This document shows positions 5,106 through 10,232 of a stretch of DNA of 10,232 nt, one piece after another (position 1 is the stretch's first letter; every line of letters begins with the position of its first letter). Source of the DNA: Cuspidothrix sp046080565 (GTDB taxonomy: Bacteria; Cyanobacteriota; Cyanobacteriia; Cyanobacteriales; Nostocaceae); NCBI GenBank assembly GCA_046080565.1, contig JBJTUF010000095.1:1-10232 (forward strand), given 5' to 3'. The translations under genes and the position numbers were made by a program. The notes below the pieces were generated by a model that saw only the letters and a list, made by a program, of their open reading frames with translations, was not told the origin of the DNA and ran no database searches.

Positions 5106-5134
5106 AGTATACATTTTAGCCAAAATTATAACAA
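5106..5134 (-). promoter_or_regulatory. Probable promoter of the second Phd/YefM operon
   Basis: On the minus strand TTGTTA (5134-5129) and TATACT (5111-5106) are 17 bp apart. The -35 lies inside the last codons of the upstream AbiTii-domain gene, which ends at 5126, so the antitoxin can be transcribed independently of it. Confidence 0.5.
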
Positions 5135-6106
5135 TTTCATAACAGCAGAACTCAGATTTACAAGTGCTGTGACTAACGGAATAGCAGCAGTATTCTGACT
5201 TAAGAGATTTTTAGCTTTTTCTATTGCCTGCAAAACGAAATTTTTATCAGGTGTAGGTTTTTTAGCCTCTTGGATAGCAGTAGCTATTTCATAATCTACA
5301 TCAGTAACTATTTCAGCATCAATAATTTGAGCATCACCAGCTTTTGATAGTTCACTTTTTACTTTTTGTAGTTCACGAATAAAATCATTAGTATTCTGAA
5401 TAGCACCAATATTTATATCACCTTTGATGTTTATATCACGCGCTGCATTATTTTGGTTTTGTACTTTCTGGTTACGTTGATCAAAAGTTGCCACATTGCC
5501 TCCTTGTGCGTTGTTATAAATTGTTAATGATACAAGCCTTTCAATTTGATCGTTTAATACTGAGTCCTTGGGCATCTTCCAAGGAATATCACTAAGTTCA
5601 AGAATAAAATCTTGCAAGCGACTACGAACTGTTAGTAATATCTGAGCAAAAACGGTAGGCAAGACGGGTCTATTAACTTGATAGCATTGATGTCCACCAG
5701 GACCAAGTGGATTATATTCGTTCCAAATAGCGATGTATTCAGCACTCCAACCAAAGTTGATACTATCTTGGCTTATTGCACATTCTTCAACTGTTTTAAT
5801 ACCAGGATAAAAATGAATTTTATTAGCTGTTTCTCGGAACCAATCAGGTGTATTAATTAGAGAGATTGGTAGACTCTTGTGGCCATTATAGCCATTGAAT
5901 ATGTAAGCCAGCAATGGGGTATTAAAAATTCGATAGTCAGGTACTTTATCAATATCTGGATAGCCGTCTAACTCATACTTAACCCACTGCTTTAAACGAT
6001 CATTTTTCAGATCATGAGCCAATAACTTGGCTTTGAGTAAAATCGTGTGGAGTGCTACTTCTGGATTAAGAATCTCTTCTTGGATACGTTCTACAATATC
6101 ATTCAT
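5126..6106 (-). CDS. AbiTii-domain protein, putative defence protein
   Basis: Residues 1-55 of this 326-residue protein (VERIQEEILNPEVALHTILLKAKLLAHDL, then LKQWVKYELDGYP) match the AbiTii domain, found at the N-terminus of proteins linked to abortive infection and other defence genes. Residues 60-190 form a middle region I cannot name, with SWF-like aromatic patches and no visible catalytic motif. Residues 198-235 are an Asn/Gln-rich linker ending ARDINIKGDINIG, a linker type often seen before small helical domains. Residues 236-326 are a helical C-terminal domain (FIRELQKVKSELSKA, ATAIQEAKKP, LQAIEKAKNLL, IPLVTALVNLSSAVMKLL) resembling effector-associated or death-like adaptor domains. It probably acts by recruiting a partner, which is not evident next door. 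The start is ATG 6106, without a clear ribosome binding site. Confidence 0.75.
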   Translation of the reverse strand: MNDIVERIQEEILNPEVALHTILLKAKLLAHDLKNDRLKQWVKYELDGYPDIDKVPDYRIFNTPLLAYIFNGYNGHKSLPISLINTPDWFRETANKIHFYPGIKTVEECAISQDSINFGWSAEYIAIWNEYNPLGPGGHQCYQVNRPVLPTVFAQILLTVRSRLQDFILELSDIPWKMPKDSVLNDQIERLVSLTIYNNAQGGNVATFDQRNQKVQNQNNAARDINIKGDINIGAIQNTNDFIRELQKVKSELSKAGDAQIIDAEIVTDVDYEIATAIQEAKKPTPDKNFVLQAIEKAKNLLSQNTAAIPLVTALVNLSSAVMKLL

Positions 6107-6318
6107 ATATTCATTAGTAATTGTACAGGGTCTTTAACAACTAATAAACACTGCATGGTTATTTTGAACTGTTTAACTATGCTGTTAGAAGCATAGCTTA
6201 CACAGAAGTATTTGTGTACTATAAAATATATAATCACAGGTAGTAATAACCGTACTTTTACTGTTAAAATTTCTAGACTATGTATTATTCCTTCACCGCT
6301 ACAAGATTACTTGGTATT

Positions 6319-6350
6319 CTTCCTTCGTGTTCTTCGTGTCTTCGTGGTTA
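6319..6350. repeat. TTCGTG-type dispersed repeat
   Basis: CTTCCTTCGTGTTCTTCGTG followed by TCTTCGTGGTTA, a period-9 to -10 relative of the CTTTGCG elements elsewhere in the window. Such elements are common in cyanobacterial intergenic DNA. Confidence 0.65.
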
Positions 6351-6362
6351 TTTCAAAAGTAA

Positions 6363-6384
6363 GGGTACAGCATTGCTGTACCCC
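6363..6384 (-). terminator. Strong hairpin downstream of chlB (repeat-derived, possible terminator)
   Basis: GGGTACAGC (6363-6371) pairs perfectly with GCTGTACCC (6375-6383) around a 3-nt loop. On the minus strand it lies 37 nt after the chlB stop and is followed by TTACTTTTG, a weak T-rich tract. The core belongs to a common cyanobacterial intergenic repeat, so the terminator role is an inference from position. Confidence 0.55.
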
Positions 6385-6419
6385 TACAAAGTGTTAAATA
6401 AGAATAACGAAACCCAAAC

Positions 6420-7970
6420 CTAAGCCCCTACAGATTCCTTAGCTGCATACAAAACCTCAGCCGAGATATCCTTAAACCCACGTTCACGGGCAAACTTTTC
6501 GGTATTTCGCTTCACTTTTCCGCGCACAAAACCAGGAATCTTATTCAATTCTGCTAAACCATCTTTTGTCCAATTCAAACCAGATTCTGCGGAAATTCCT
6601 TTGGTAATTACTTCTTTTGTATCGTGTCCACCAAAGATTTCTAACAGGTGATCTTCCATTCCCAAGGTGAAGGAATTGTAGATTAAATCAGTGATTTGAT
6701 TTGTGCCTTCATAACCCATAAATGGTTTGTAACCAATGGGGAAATTCTGCACGTGAATAGGTGCAGCAATGACACCACAGGGAATATCTAAGCGTTTACC
6801 AACGTGACGTTCCATTTGTGTTCCAAATATAGCAGAAGGTTCAACGCGAGCGATCGCATCCCCAATTTCACCATGATCATCTGTAATTAATACTTCATCG
6901 CAATATTCACTTACCTGTTCTCTAAACCAGTCAGCATCATACTTGCAATAAGTACCAGCCCAAACTACATGAATCCCCATTTCCCGCGATAAAATCTTTG
7001 TTAAAGCCGCCGCATGAGTATTATCACCAAAAACCACCGCTTTCTTCCCTGTCAAGTTCTGACAGTCAATAGAACGGGAAAACCAAGCCGCTTGGGATAC
7101 GTGCAGAGTTTGTTCATTAATGAAGTCTTCATAATCAACTTCTGCACCTCCTGTAGTGAGCGAAGTCGAACTATGGGCGTTAATTACCTGCTGAATTTTA
7201 CGGATACATCTGGCAGTTTCCACCACACCCATAGGGGTAATATCTACGTAAGGAGTTCCAAATTGTTCTTCTAAATATTTAGCTGTAGTTAACCCCAGTT
7301 CTCGATAAGGAATTAAGTTAAACCAAGCTTGAGGCATAGTTTTTAATTCGTGAACAGACGCACCTTCAGGAATCACAGTATTTACCTGAATTCCCAAATC
7401 AGTCATTAACCGCTTCAATTCGGCAACATCATGATTATTGTGGAAACCCAGGGTAGAAACTCCGATGATGTTAACTGAGGGTTTCGCCGTTTTCCCTGCT
7501 GGTAATTCTCCCCGCTTCCGGGCTTTCTCAATGTAATATTGGACGATTTGTTGTAAAGTACGATCTGCTGCTTGTAATTCGTTGTAGCGGTAATGGTTGA
7601 CATCCGCGAGCATTACGTCCCCTTTTGCTTCCAACTGCGCCCGTTCCACAAAGTTGTGTAAGTCCTCTTGCAAAATACTAGAAGTGCAGGTAGGAGTTAA
7701 AACGATTAAATCTGGATGTTCTTCCGCATCTTTGCGGGTGATGTTGTCCACCACTTTTTCTTGAGAACCCCGCGCTAAAACGTTTCTATCAACGACGCTG
7801 GTTGTCACTGGGGTAAAGTCTCTTTCCCGCGATAGCATGGAACGCATGACGTTGAAGTAATCATCCCCCAAGGGTGCGTGCATGATAGCATGAACATTTT
7901 TAAAAGAACTAGCAATCCGCAAAGTGCCAATGTGGGCGGGACCTGAATACATCCAGTAAGCTAACTTCAT
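6420..7970 (-). CDS. chlB: Light-independent protochlorophyllide reductase subunit B
   Basis: ChlB forms a heterotetramer with ChlN, the catalytic part of dark-operative protochlorophyllide reductase. With the ChlL ATPase it reduces the D-ring double bond of protochlorophyllide to give chlorophyllide a in chlorophyll synthesis. Nitrogenase-like features are present. MKLAYWMYSGPAHIGTLRIA opens the protein, Asp36 is the known ChlB ligand to the 4Fe-4S cluster, and TPTCTSSILQEDL, DNTHAAALTKIL and MGYEGTNQITDLI follow. The C-terminal 50 residues are the protochlorophyllide reductase helical domain. The start is ATG 7970 with GGGAGA 7 nt upstream. At 516 residues it is 8 longer than the usual 508. 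The excess is HSSTSLTTG at residues 266-274, where relatives read INA-Q-GAE, and the DNA there is a dispersed repeat. chlL and chlN are not in the window. Confidence 0.97.
   Translation of the reverse strand: MKLAYWMYSGPAHIGTLRIASSFKNVHAIMHAPLGDDYFNVMRSMLSRERDFTPVTTSVVDRNVLARGSQEKVVDNITRKDAEEHPDLIVLTPTCTSSILQEDLHNFVERAQLEAKGDVMLADVNHYRYNELQAADRTLQQIVQYYIEKARKRGELPAGKTAKPSVNIIGVSTLGFHNNHDVAELKRLMTDLGIQVNTVIPEGASVHELKTMPQAWFNLIPYRELGLTTAKYLEEQFGTPYVDITPMGVVETARCIRKIQQVINAHSSTSLTTGGAEVDYEDFINEQTLHVSQAAWFSRSIDCQNLTGKKAVVFGDNTHAAALTKILSREMGIHVVWAGTYCKYDADWFREQVSEYCDEVLITDDHGEIGDAIARVEPSAIFGTQMERHVGKRLDIPCGVIAAPIHVQNFPIGYKPFMGYEGTNQITDLIYNSFTLGMEDHLLEIFGGHDTKEVITKGISAESGLNWTKDGLAELNKIPGFVRGKVKRNTEKFARERGFKDISAEVLYAAKESVGA
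6850..6857. repeat. HIP1 octamer
   Basis: GCGATCGC, the highly iterated palindrome of cyanobacterial genomes, inside chlB. It is the only copy I see in the window, which fits the accessory nature of most of the rest. Confidence 0.8.
7149..7175. repeat. Dispersed repeat inserted in frame in chlB
   Basis: On the minus strand CATAGTTCGACTTCGCTC continues as ACTACAGGA. The GTTCGACTTCGCTCACTACA type of sequence is a common short repeat between genes in cyanobacteria. Here it adds a net 24 bp and encodes HSSTSLTTG, between INA and GAEVDYEDF, without breaking the frame. Confidence 0.75.
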
Positions 7971-7983
7971 CCGGTGTTCTCCC

Positions 7984-7995
7984 TTGACAAGTCAA
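7984..7995 (-). promoter_or_regulatory. TTGAC-n2-GTCAA palindrome in the chlB leader
   Basis: A 5-bp inverted repeat around two bases, one base upstream of the ribosome binding site and 13 nt before the start codon of chlB. It could be an operator or a weak hairpin affecting translation. Chance is not excluded. Confidence 0.3.
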
Positions 7996-8176
7996 ATAAC
8001 TATAAGTGCTTGATTATTAAATCGTTTCTGATTTTCTCAAACCTAACCGCTATGAACAAATAAGGTTTGTTGCGAGGTTATTTAATGTGAGAGAGGGTGA
8101 AACCTAGTTGCTGACTGGGTTATGGCTGTTAATTTAAACAATATTTATGTTGTTTAAGTCAATAAATCTTAATAGA

Positions 8177-8194
8177 CTAGGACTTACGCATTGA
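8177..8194. repeat. Possible end of a small mobile repeat (CTAGGACTTACGCATTGA)
   Basis: AGGACTTACGCA is a string I recall as frequent at the ends of short mobile repeats in Nostocales. No matching inverted end or target duplication was found nearby, so the element is partial or degenerate. Confidence 0.35.
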
Positions 8195-8238
8195 CAAGAT
8201 ATATCAAATATATATGGCTGTAAAAACCATGTTTATTA

Positions 8239-8265
8239 TAGGGGTTTAGCACTGTTAAACCCCTA
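8239..8265. repeat. 10-bp hairpin TAGGGGTTTA/TAAACCCCTA, possible terminator of the Uma2 gene
   Basis: The two arms (8239-8248 and 8256-8265) pair perfectly around a 7-nt loop. It lies about 70 nt downstream of the minus-strand Uma2 stop and is followed there by TAATAAAC rather than a T run. It resembles the dispersed hairpin at 6363-6384 in design (GGGG...CCCC with TA ends). Confidence 0.5.
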
Positions 8266-8331
8266 CCCCACGGTTGATGTATCGCCCAAAGCTTTTCAAA
8301 CATCCTCTAACGAACAACTTACGTTATTAGG

Positions 8332-9087
8332 TCAACTAATCTCTTTTTCAAGTAACAATTGTCGCAACCTAGCAATTTCTAATTCAGCAGAATCAGCCCG
8401 TTGTTTTTCTTGTTCAGCAAGGGTAGGTAGCCAATTATTATCCCTATCATACCAACGTAACCACAACCTAGTTAATCCTTGATATTCTCCCTCCCACAGC
8501 CCTAAACCTAATTCAGCTTCTTCTAACCATACTCCCAGTCCATTAATAGGTAGAGGTTGATAGCGGTTGAGCATTAACCCAAAACAATGAAACTCGTTAG
8601 TATAACGGTTGTAAACAAAATAATAGGGTATCCTGAGAATTTGTTCATACACTGACCATTTATTGGGGGGTTGGTTCACTTCGCGCAGATTTTTACCCAA
8701 GTCTTCATTTTCTGTACCTGGTGATATTAATTCTATGGCAATAAAAGGATTTGTTCCTTCTTGCCATGTCACATAACTTAAGCGCAATTCTGTTTCTTGA
8801 TAAAAGCGCGATACACCTAAAACGGCAAACCAATCTGGGCGTTTATACCATTGGGGATGCAAGGAATCATAATATAAGTTTAGATCGCTGGCTGTAAATA
8901 CTCTATCATCGCTATACCCCGGAGGATGGAAGGTACTACGTAATAATTCTGGTTGTAATAGGTGAAATTCATCGGGCAAACCTGGTTCCTCCAGATTGTC
9001 GCTAGGTAAATCATACATTGTTGGCAACGTTTCTTGGGGAGATAGCGGTTCATAGCTCGGTTTGATATTGACATCGCTTTGATACAT
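8332..9087 (-). CDS. Uma2 family (DUF820) PD-(D/E)XK nuclease-fold protein
   Basis: Uma2 proteins form a very large, mostly cyanobacterial family with a restriction-endonuclease-like core and no settled function. In this 251-residue protein the core runs from about residue 60 to 180: FTASDLNLYYD, then KRPDWFAVLGV with the candidate catalytic Asp of the PD motif, then FIAIELISPGTENED where Glu-x-x-Ser replaces the usual E-x-K, then KWSVYEQILRIPYYFVYNR. Residues 1-55 are a Pro-rich leader and the last 30 (AEQEKQRADSAELEIARLRQLL) form a short coiled coil typical of the family. ATG 9087 follows GGAG with about 10 nt spacing. The start lies 2 bp after the end of the decayed gene upstream, suggesting they once formed an operon. 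Confidence 0.88.
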   Translation of the reverse strand: MYQSDVNIKPSYEPLSPQETLPTMYDLPSDNLEEPGLPDEFHLLQPELLRSTFHPPGYSDDRVFTASDLNLYYDSLHPQWYKRPDWFAVLGVSRFYQETELRLSYVTWQEGTNPFIAIELISPGTENEDLGKNLREVNQPPNKWSVYEQILRIPYYFVYNRYTNEFHCFGLMLNRYQPLPINGLGVWLEEAELGLGLWEGEYQGLTRLWLRWYDRDNNWLPTLAEQEKQRADSAELEIARLRQLLLEKEIS

Positions 9088-9089
9088 GA

Positions 9090-9374
9090 TTAACTAGCTC
9101 CAGTATTTAATCGCTGTTTCTCAAATTCAATAATCTGTTGAATTGTCTCTTCTGAGGAAATTGTAACATCTTAGTAAGAATGCTTGTTATTTGATTTCAT
9201 AAATTTTCCAATCAGTTTTAACCATTCTATATGATCGTTTTTAGCTTCTATTAAGGTGATAATAGGAGCTTATATAATTAACTTTTCAGCAGATTTCCTA
9301 ATTATAAAATCACAAAATCCTGTTAAACCTCTGTGAGCATCTACGTTAAAATCATTACCTGAAAATAAACATAT
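9090..9374 (-). pseudogene. Decayed PD-(D/E)XK-like hypothetical gene
   Basis: One minus-strand frame from about 9374 down to TAA at 9092-9090 is protein-like but broken by TAA at 9272-9270 and TAA at 9173-9171. It reads FNVDAHRGLTGFCDFIIRKS, then LII-stop-APIITLIEAKND, then about 20 residues to the second stop, and finally VTISSEETIQQIIEFEKQ. The pattern VD-RGL-G-CDFII followed by IKAPII-IVEAKN is one I recall from a cyanobacterial hypothetical family with a restriction-endonuclease-like core, where D and E-x-K are the candidate catalytic residues. The first stop then replaces the Lys codon AAA. The N-terminal part and much of the middle are missing. The frame ends 2 bp before the Uma2 start. 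Confidence 0.6.
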
Positions 9375-9427
9375 TTAATTATTTAGGTTCTTGAGTACCT
9401 AATATGCAAAATAAATCTTAAAAAACT

Positions 9428-9619
9428 TCAGACAGAAATTGGCTCAACGATATGATTACGTATTTCATTCCGGCGTTTTTTAGCTTCTGTATTCCAAATC
9501 TTTTGGATATTTTCATCAATATCAGATTCTAGACTTTCAATTAGTTTTTCTACTAAAAATACTCTAGTAGCATTGGGTAAAGACAAGGCTTCTTGAATTA
9601 ATTCTTCAACTGATAGCAT
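9428..9619 (-). CDS. Truncated addiction-module antitoxin (CHP02574/Unstab_antitox type)
   Basis: This 63-residue protein matches the N-terminal two thirds of small antitoxins of the putative addiction module component family: MLSVEELIQEALSLPNATRVFLVEKLIESLE, then IWNTEAKKRRNEI and VEPIS. Complete members are about 75-80 residues, continuing after EPIS with a Gly-Glu-Glu-Ala helix that binds the RelE/ParE toxin. Here the frame stops right after EPISV, and GAAGTT in another frame just beyond hints that a small deletion shifted the frame. No toxin gene follows, and the decayed nuclease-like fragment occupies the space. It is probably non-functional, though a short DNA- or toxin-binding peptide could still be made. 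There is no strong ribosome binding site. Confidence 0.68.
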   Translation of the reverse strand: MLSVEELIQEALSLPNATRVFLVEKLIESLESDIDENIQKIWNTEAKKRRNEIRNHIVEPISV

Positions 9620-9681
9620 AATTATTTATTCTTATGTAAATTGCATTGAGAATAGGCACAAACAAAGACTTTATTCACAAA

Positions 9682-9786
9682 CTATTTCATCATTCTTTCT
9701 GTGGAAATGGCATATTGACGATGACTGTGTTTCTAAAGCAGATTTATTAAATTGTATGTTCTTTGAATAATTGGTAATTTACTCAT
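9682..9786 (-). pseudogene. Broken avd-like gene (DGR accessory, four-helix bundle)
   Basis: From ATG 9786 the frame reads MSKLPIIQRTYNLINLL, closely resembling the start of Avd-like four-helix-bundle proteins (ELPIIQKTYDLIKW in relatives as I recall). It then meets TAG (9733-9735), continues as KHSHRQYAISTERMMK, which resembles the following LPR-HR-ALGDRMI segment, and stops again at 9682-9684. Avd proteins are about 115-120 residues and bind the reverse transcriptase of diversity-generating retroelements. Only about 35 codons are recognisable. It lies about 90 nt after a DGR-type variable domain on the same strand, the classic order target-avd. No reverse transcriptase follows, since an unrelated antitoxin gene begins at 9619. 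Confidence 0.6.
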
Positions 9787-9802
9787 TTTTGCAAAAAAAT
9801 TT

Positions 9803-9876
9803 TTAAAACGCTCCGCTTCGCTGACAAAGGGTAAAAAGAACAAGTACAAAGGACAAAAGAGCAAAAGTATAAAGGG
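9803..9876. repeat. Purine-rich low-complexity spacer after the variable domain
   Basis: The stretch is a series of units such as AAAGGGTAAAAAG, ACAAAGGACAAAAG and AGCAAAAG, with CGCTCCGCTTCGCTGAC at its low-coordinate end. On the minus strand it is a pyrimidine tract between the target gene stop and avd. Two minus-strand frames across it are artefacts of its composition. Confidence 0.5.
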
Positions 9877-10095
9877 CTACTGAAGAATTCTCCCAACAAC
9901 GCACACAACACGAAAACCAATAAGGTTGAGGCGGTAGTCGCGGTTGTCGTCGATGCGAGACGCGGAACGGCAGTACTGAGGAAGGGTGAGCCAAGACCCG
10001 CCCCGCAGCACAGCGCAACCAGTCTTGTCGTGCAAAAACTTATTATCATCAAACCATGCGTTTCCATCTATTGGCGCACCTATATAATTATCATC
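9877..10095 (-). pseudogene. 5'-truncated DGR target gene, FGE-sulfatase/C-type-lectin domain
   Basis: The frame from about 10095 to the stop at 9877 reads DDNYIGAPIDGNAW, then VLRGGSW, then PQYCRSASRIDDNRDYRLN and IGFRVVC. This is the C-terminal end of a formylglycine-generating-enzyme-like (SUMF1/C-type lectin) domain, the fold used by many cyanobacterial DGR targets. Everything N-terminal (normally 150 or more residues) is missing and no start codon belongs to it. Upstream sequence is unrelated, so the gene was cut 5' of the DDNY segment. The segment is markedly richer in GC than its surroundings. It could alternatively be the tail of an ordinary FGE-like protein, but the variable-codon pattern and the avd remnant favour a DGR target. 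Confidence 0.72.
9898..10005 (-). other. Probable DGR variable region (VR)
   Basis: Between the conserved RGGSW (from 10005) and IGFRVVCV (to 9898) the positions that vary in DGR targets are encoded here by CTC, ACC, CTT, TAC, ATC, GAC, GAC, AAC, TAC, CTC, AAC and CTT. Every one is NNY, reachable from an AAY codon by changing adenines only. The invariant tail ATTGGTTTTCGTG is the likely initiation-of-mutagenic-homing side. No template repeat was found in the window. Confidence 0.62.
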
Positions 10096-10114
10096 TGACA
10101 GGAGGACAAGATAG

Positions 10115-10232
10115 CTAGAAGCTAGAGAGAGCAAGCTTCATAGCTCTTTGCCCTTTGATGTAATCCTTCAACCGATAGCGGCTAAATTGCATTAATTCTT
10201 CTATAGTTTTTTGGAACATTTGATGTACCCCA
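10115..10232 (-). CDS. Short or partial open frame of unknown identity at the window edge
   Basis: The frame enters from beyond the window edge without a stop, passes an ATG at 10219 and reads MFQKTIEELMQFSRYRLKDY then IKGQRAMKLALSSF to TAG at 10115-10117. It is strongly charged and helical and looks protein-like, but I do not recognise it. It may be the end of a gene that starts outside the window, cut at the junction where the DGR target fragment begins. No ribosome binding site is visible before ATG 10219. Confidence 0.35.
   Translation of the reverse strand, partial: GVHQMFQKTIEELMQFSRYRLKDYIKGQRAMKLALSSF

Larger units (their letters stand above)
6107..6419. other. Gene-less stretch between chlB and the AbiTii gene
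   Basis: No gene is supported here. The stretch holds the AbiTii gene's upstream region, a TTCGTG-type repeat (6319-6350) and the hairpin repeat at 6363-6384. The longest plus-strand frame (6212-6397) is partly made of these repeats and is not credible. Confidence 0.6.
7971..8331. other. Gene-less stretch upstream of chlB
   Basis: No gene is supported. The stretch holds the chlB leader with its ribosome binding site (7978-7983), a TTGAC-n2-GTCAA palindrome (7984-7995), a repeat end (8177-8194) and a hairpin (8239-8265). A weak -10 (TATAGT on the minus strand, 8004-7999) is the only promoter hint for chlB. Confidence 0.6.

Noticed and set aside
5678..5860. Plus-strand open frame of 60 codons
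   Set aside because: Antisense shadow of the AbiTii-domain gene, with no independent signals.
6212..6397. Plus-strand open frame of 61 codons
   Set aside because: Its second half is encoded by the TTCGTG repeat and the hairpin repeat, and nothing protein-like is seen.
7014..7274. Plus-strand open frame of 86 codons
   Set aside because: It lies wholly within chlB on the opposite strand and has no family likeness or ribosome binding site.
253..9786. Amber codon reassignment as an explanation of the three TAG interruptions
   Set aside because: TAG is used as the genuine terminator of hicB, xisI copy 2 and chlB in this window, so it is read as stop here.
9783..10067. Two minus-strand frames rich in Cys, Leu and Phe
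   Set aside because: They are other-frame readings of the variable region and the pyrimidine-rich spacer. Composition, not coding, explains them.
1..10232. CRISPR array, tRNA, rRNA or complete insertion sequence
   Set aside because: No regularly spaced repeats, no tRNA cloverleaf and no transposase frame were found on either strand.

Overview
The window looks like AT-rich chromosomal DNA from a filamentous cyanobacterium, most likely of the Nostocales. The case rests on chlB (light-independent protochlorophyllide reductase), two xisH-xisI pairs of the fdxN-element excision-controlling type, a HIP1 octamer (GCGATCGC), a Uma2 protein, and several short dispersed repeats familiar from Nostoc/Anabaena-type genomes. 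The low GC and the number of recently broken genes would suit a bloom-forming Dolichospermum/Aphanizomenon-like genome, but that is inference.

Layout. Positions 1-5100 are a crowded accessory island. It holds hicAB (hicA broken by an amber codon), a tiny remnant of an xisHI pair, a Phd/YefM-type antitoxin with a RelE-like partner under a well-formed promoter/operator, xisHI pair 1, a two-gene unit whose retropepsin-like gene is broken by an amber codon, xisHI pair 2, and a second Phd/YefM antitoxin with an unrecognised partner. Positions 5126-6106 encode an AbiTii-domain protein. Positions 6420-7970 carry the one housekeeping gene, chlB, which contains an 8-residue in-frame insertion made of a dispersed repeat. 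Positions 8332-9087 encode a Uma2-family protein, with a decayed restriction-endonuclease-like gene directly upstream. Positions 9428-9619 encode a truncated orphan antitoxin.

The right end (9682-10105) looks like the debris of a diversity-generating retroelement (DGR). It has a 5'-truncated target gene ending in a formylglycine-generating-enzyme/C-type-lectin-like domain whose variable codons are almost all NNY, as expected if they derive from AAY template codons. A broken avd gene follows. No reverse transcriptase or template repeat was found in the window.

How it fits together. Apart from chlB, nearly everything is a small two-gene module of toxin-antitoxin, nuclease or defence character. 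Genes within a module overlap or nearly touch, and modules are separated by dispersed repeats. All three xisI 3' ends or remnants are followed by a CTTTGCG-type repeat. At least six modules are broken or truncated (hicA, an xisHI pair, the aspartyl protease, the PD-(D/E)XK gene, the antitoxin at 9428, and the DGR target with avd), so the island is turning over rapidly.
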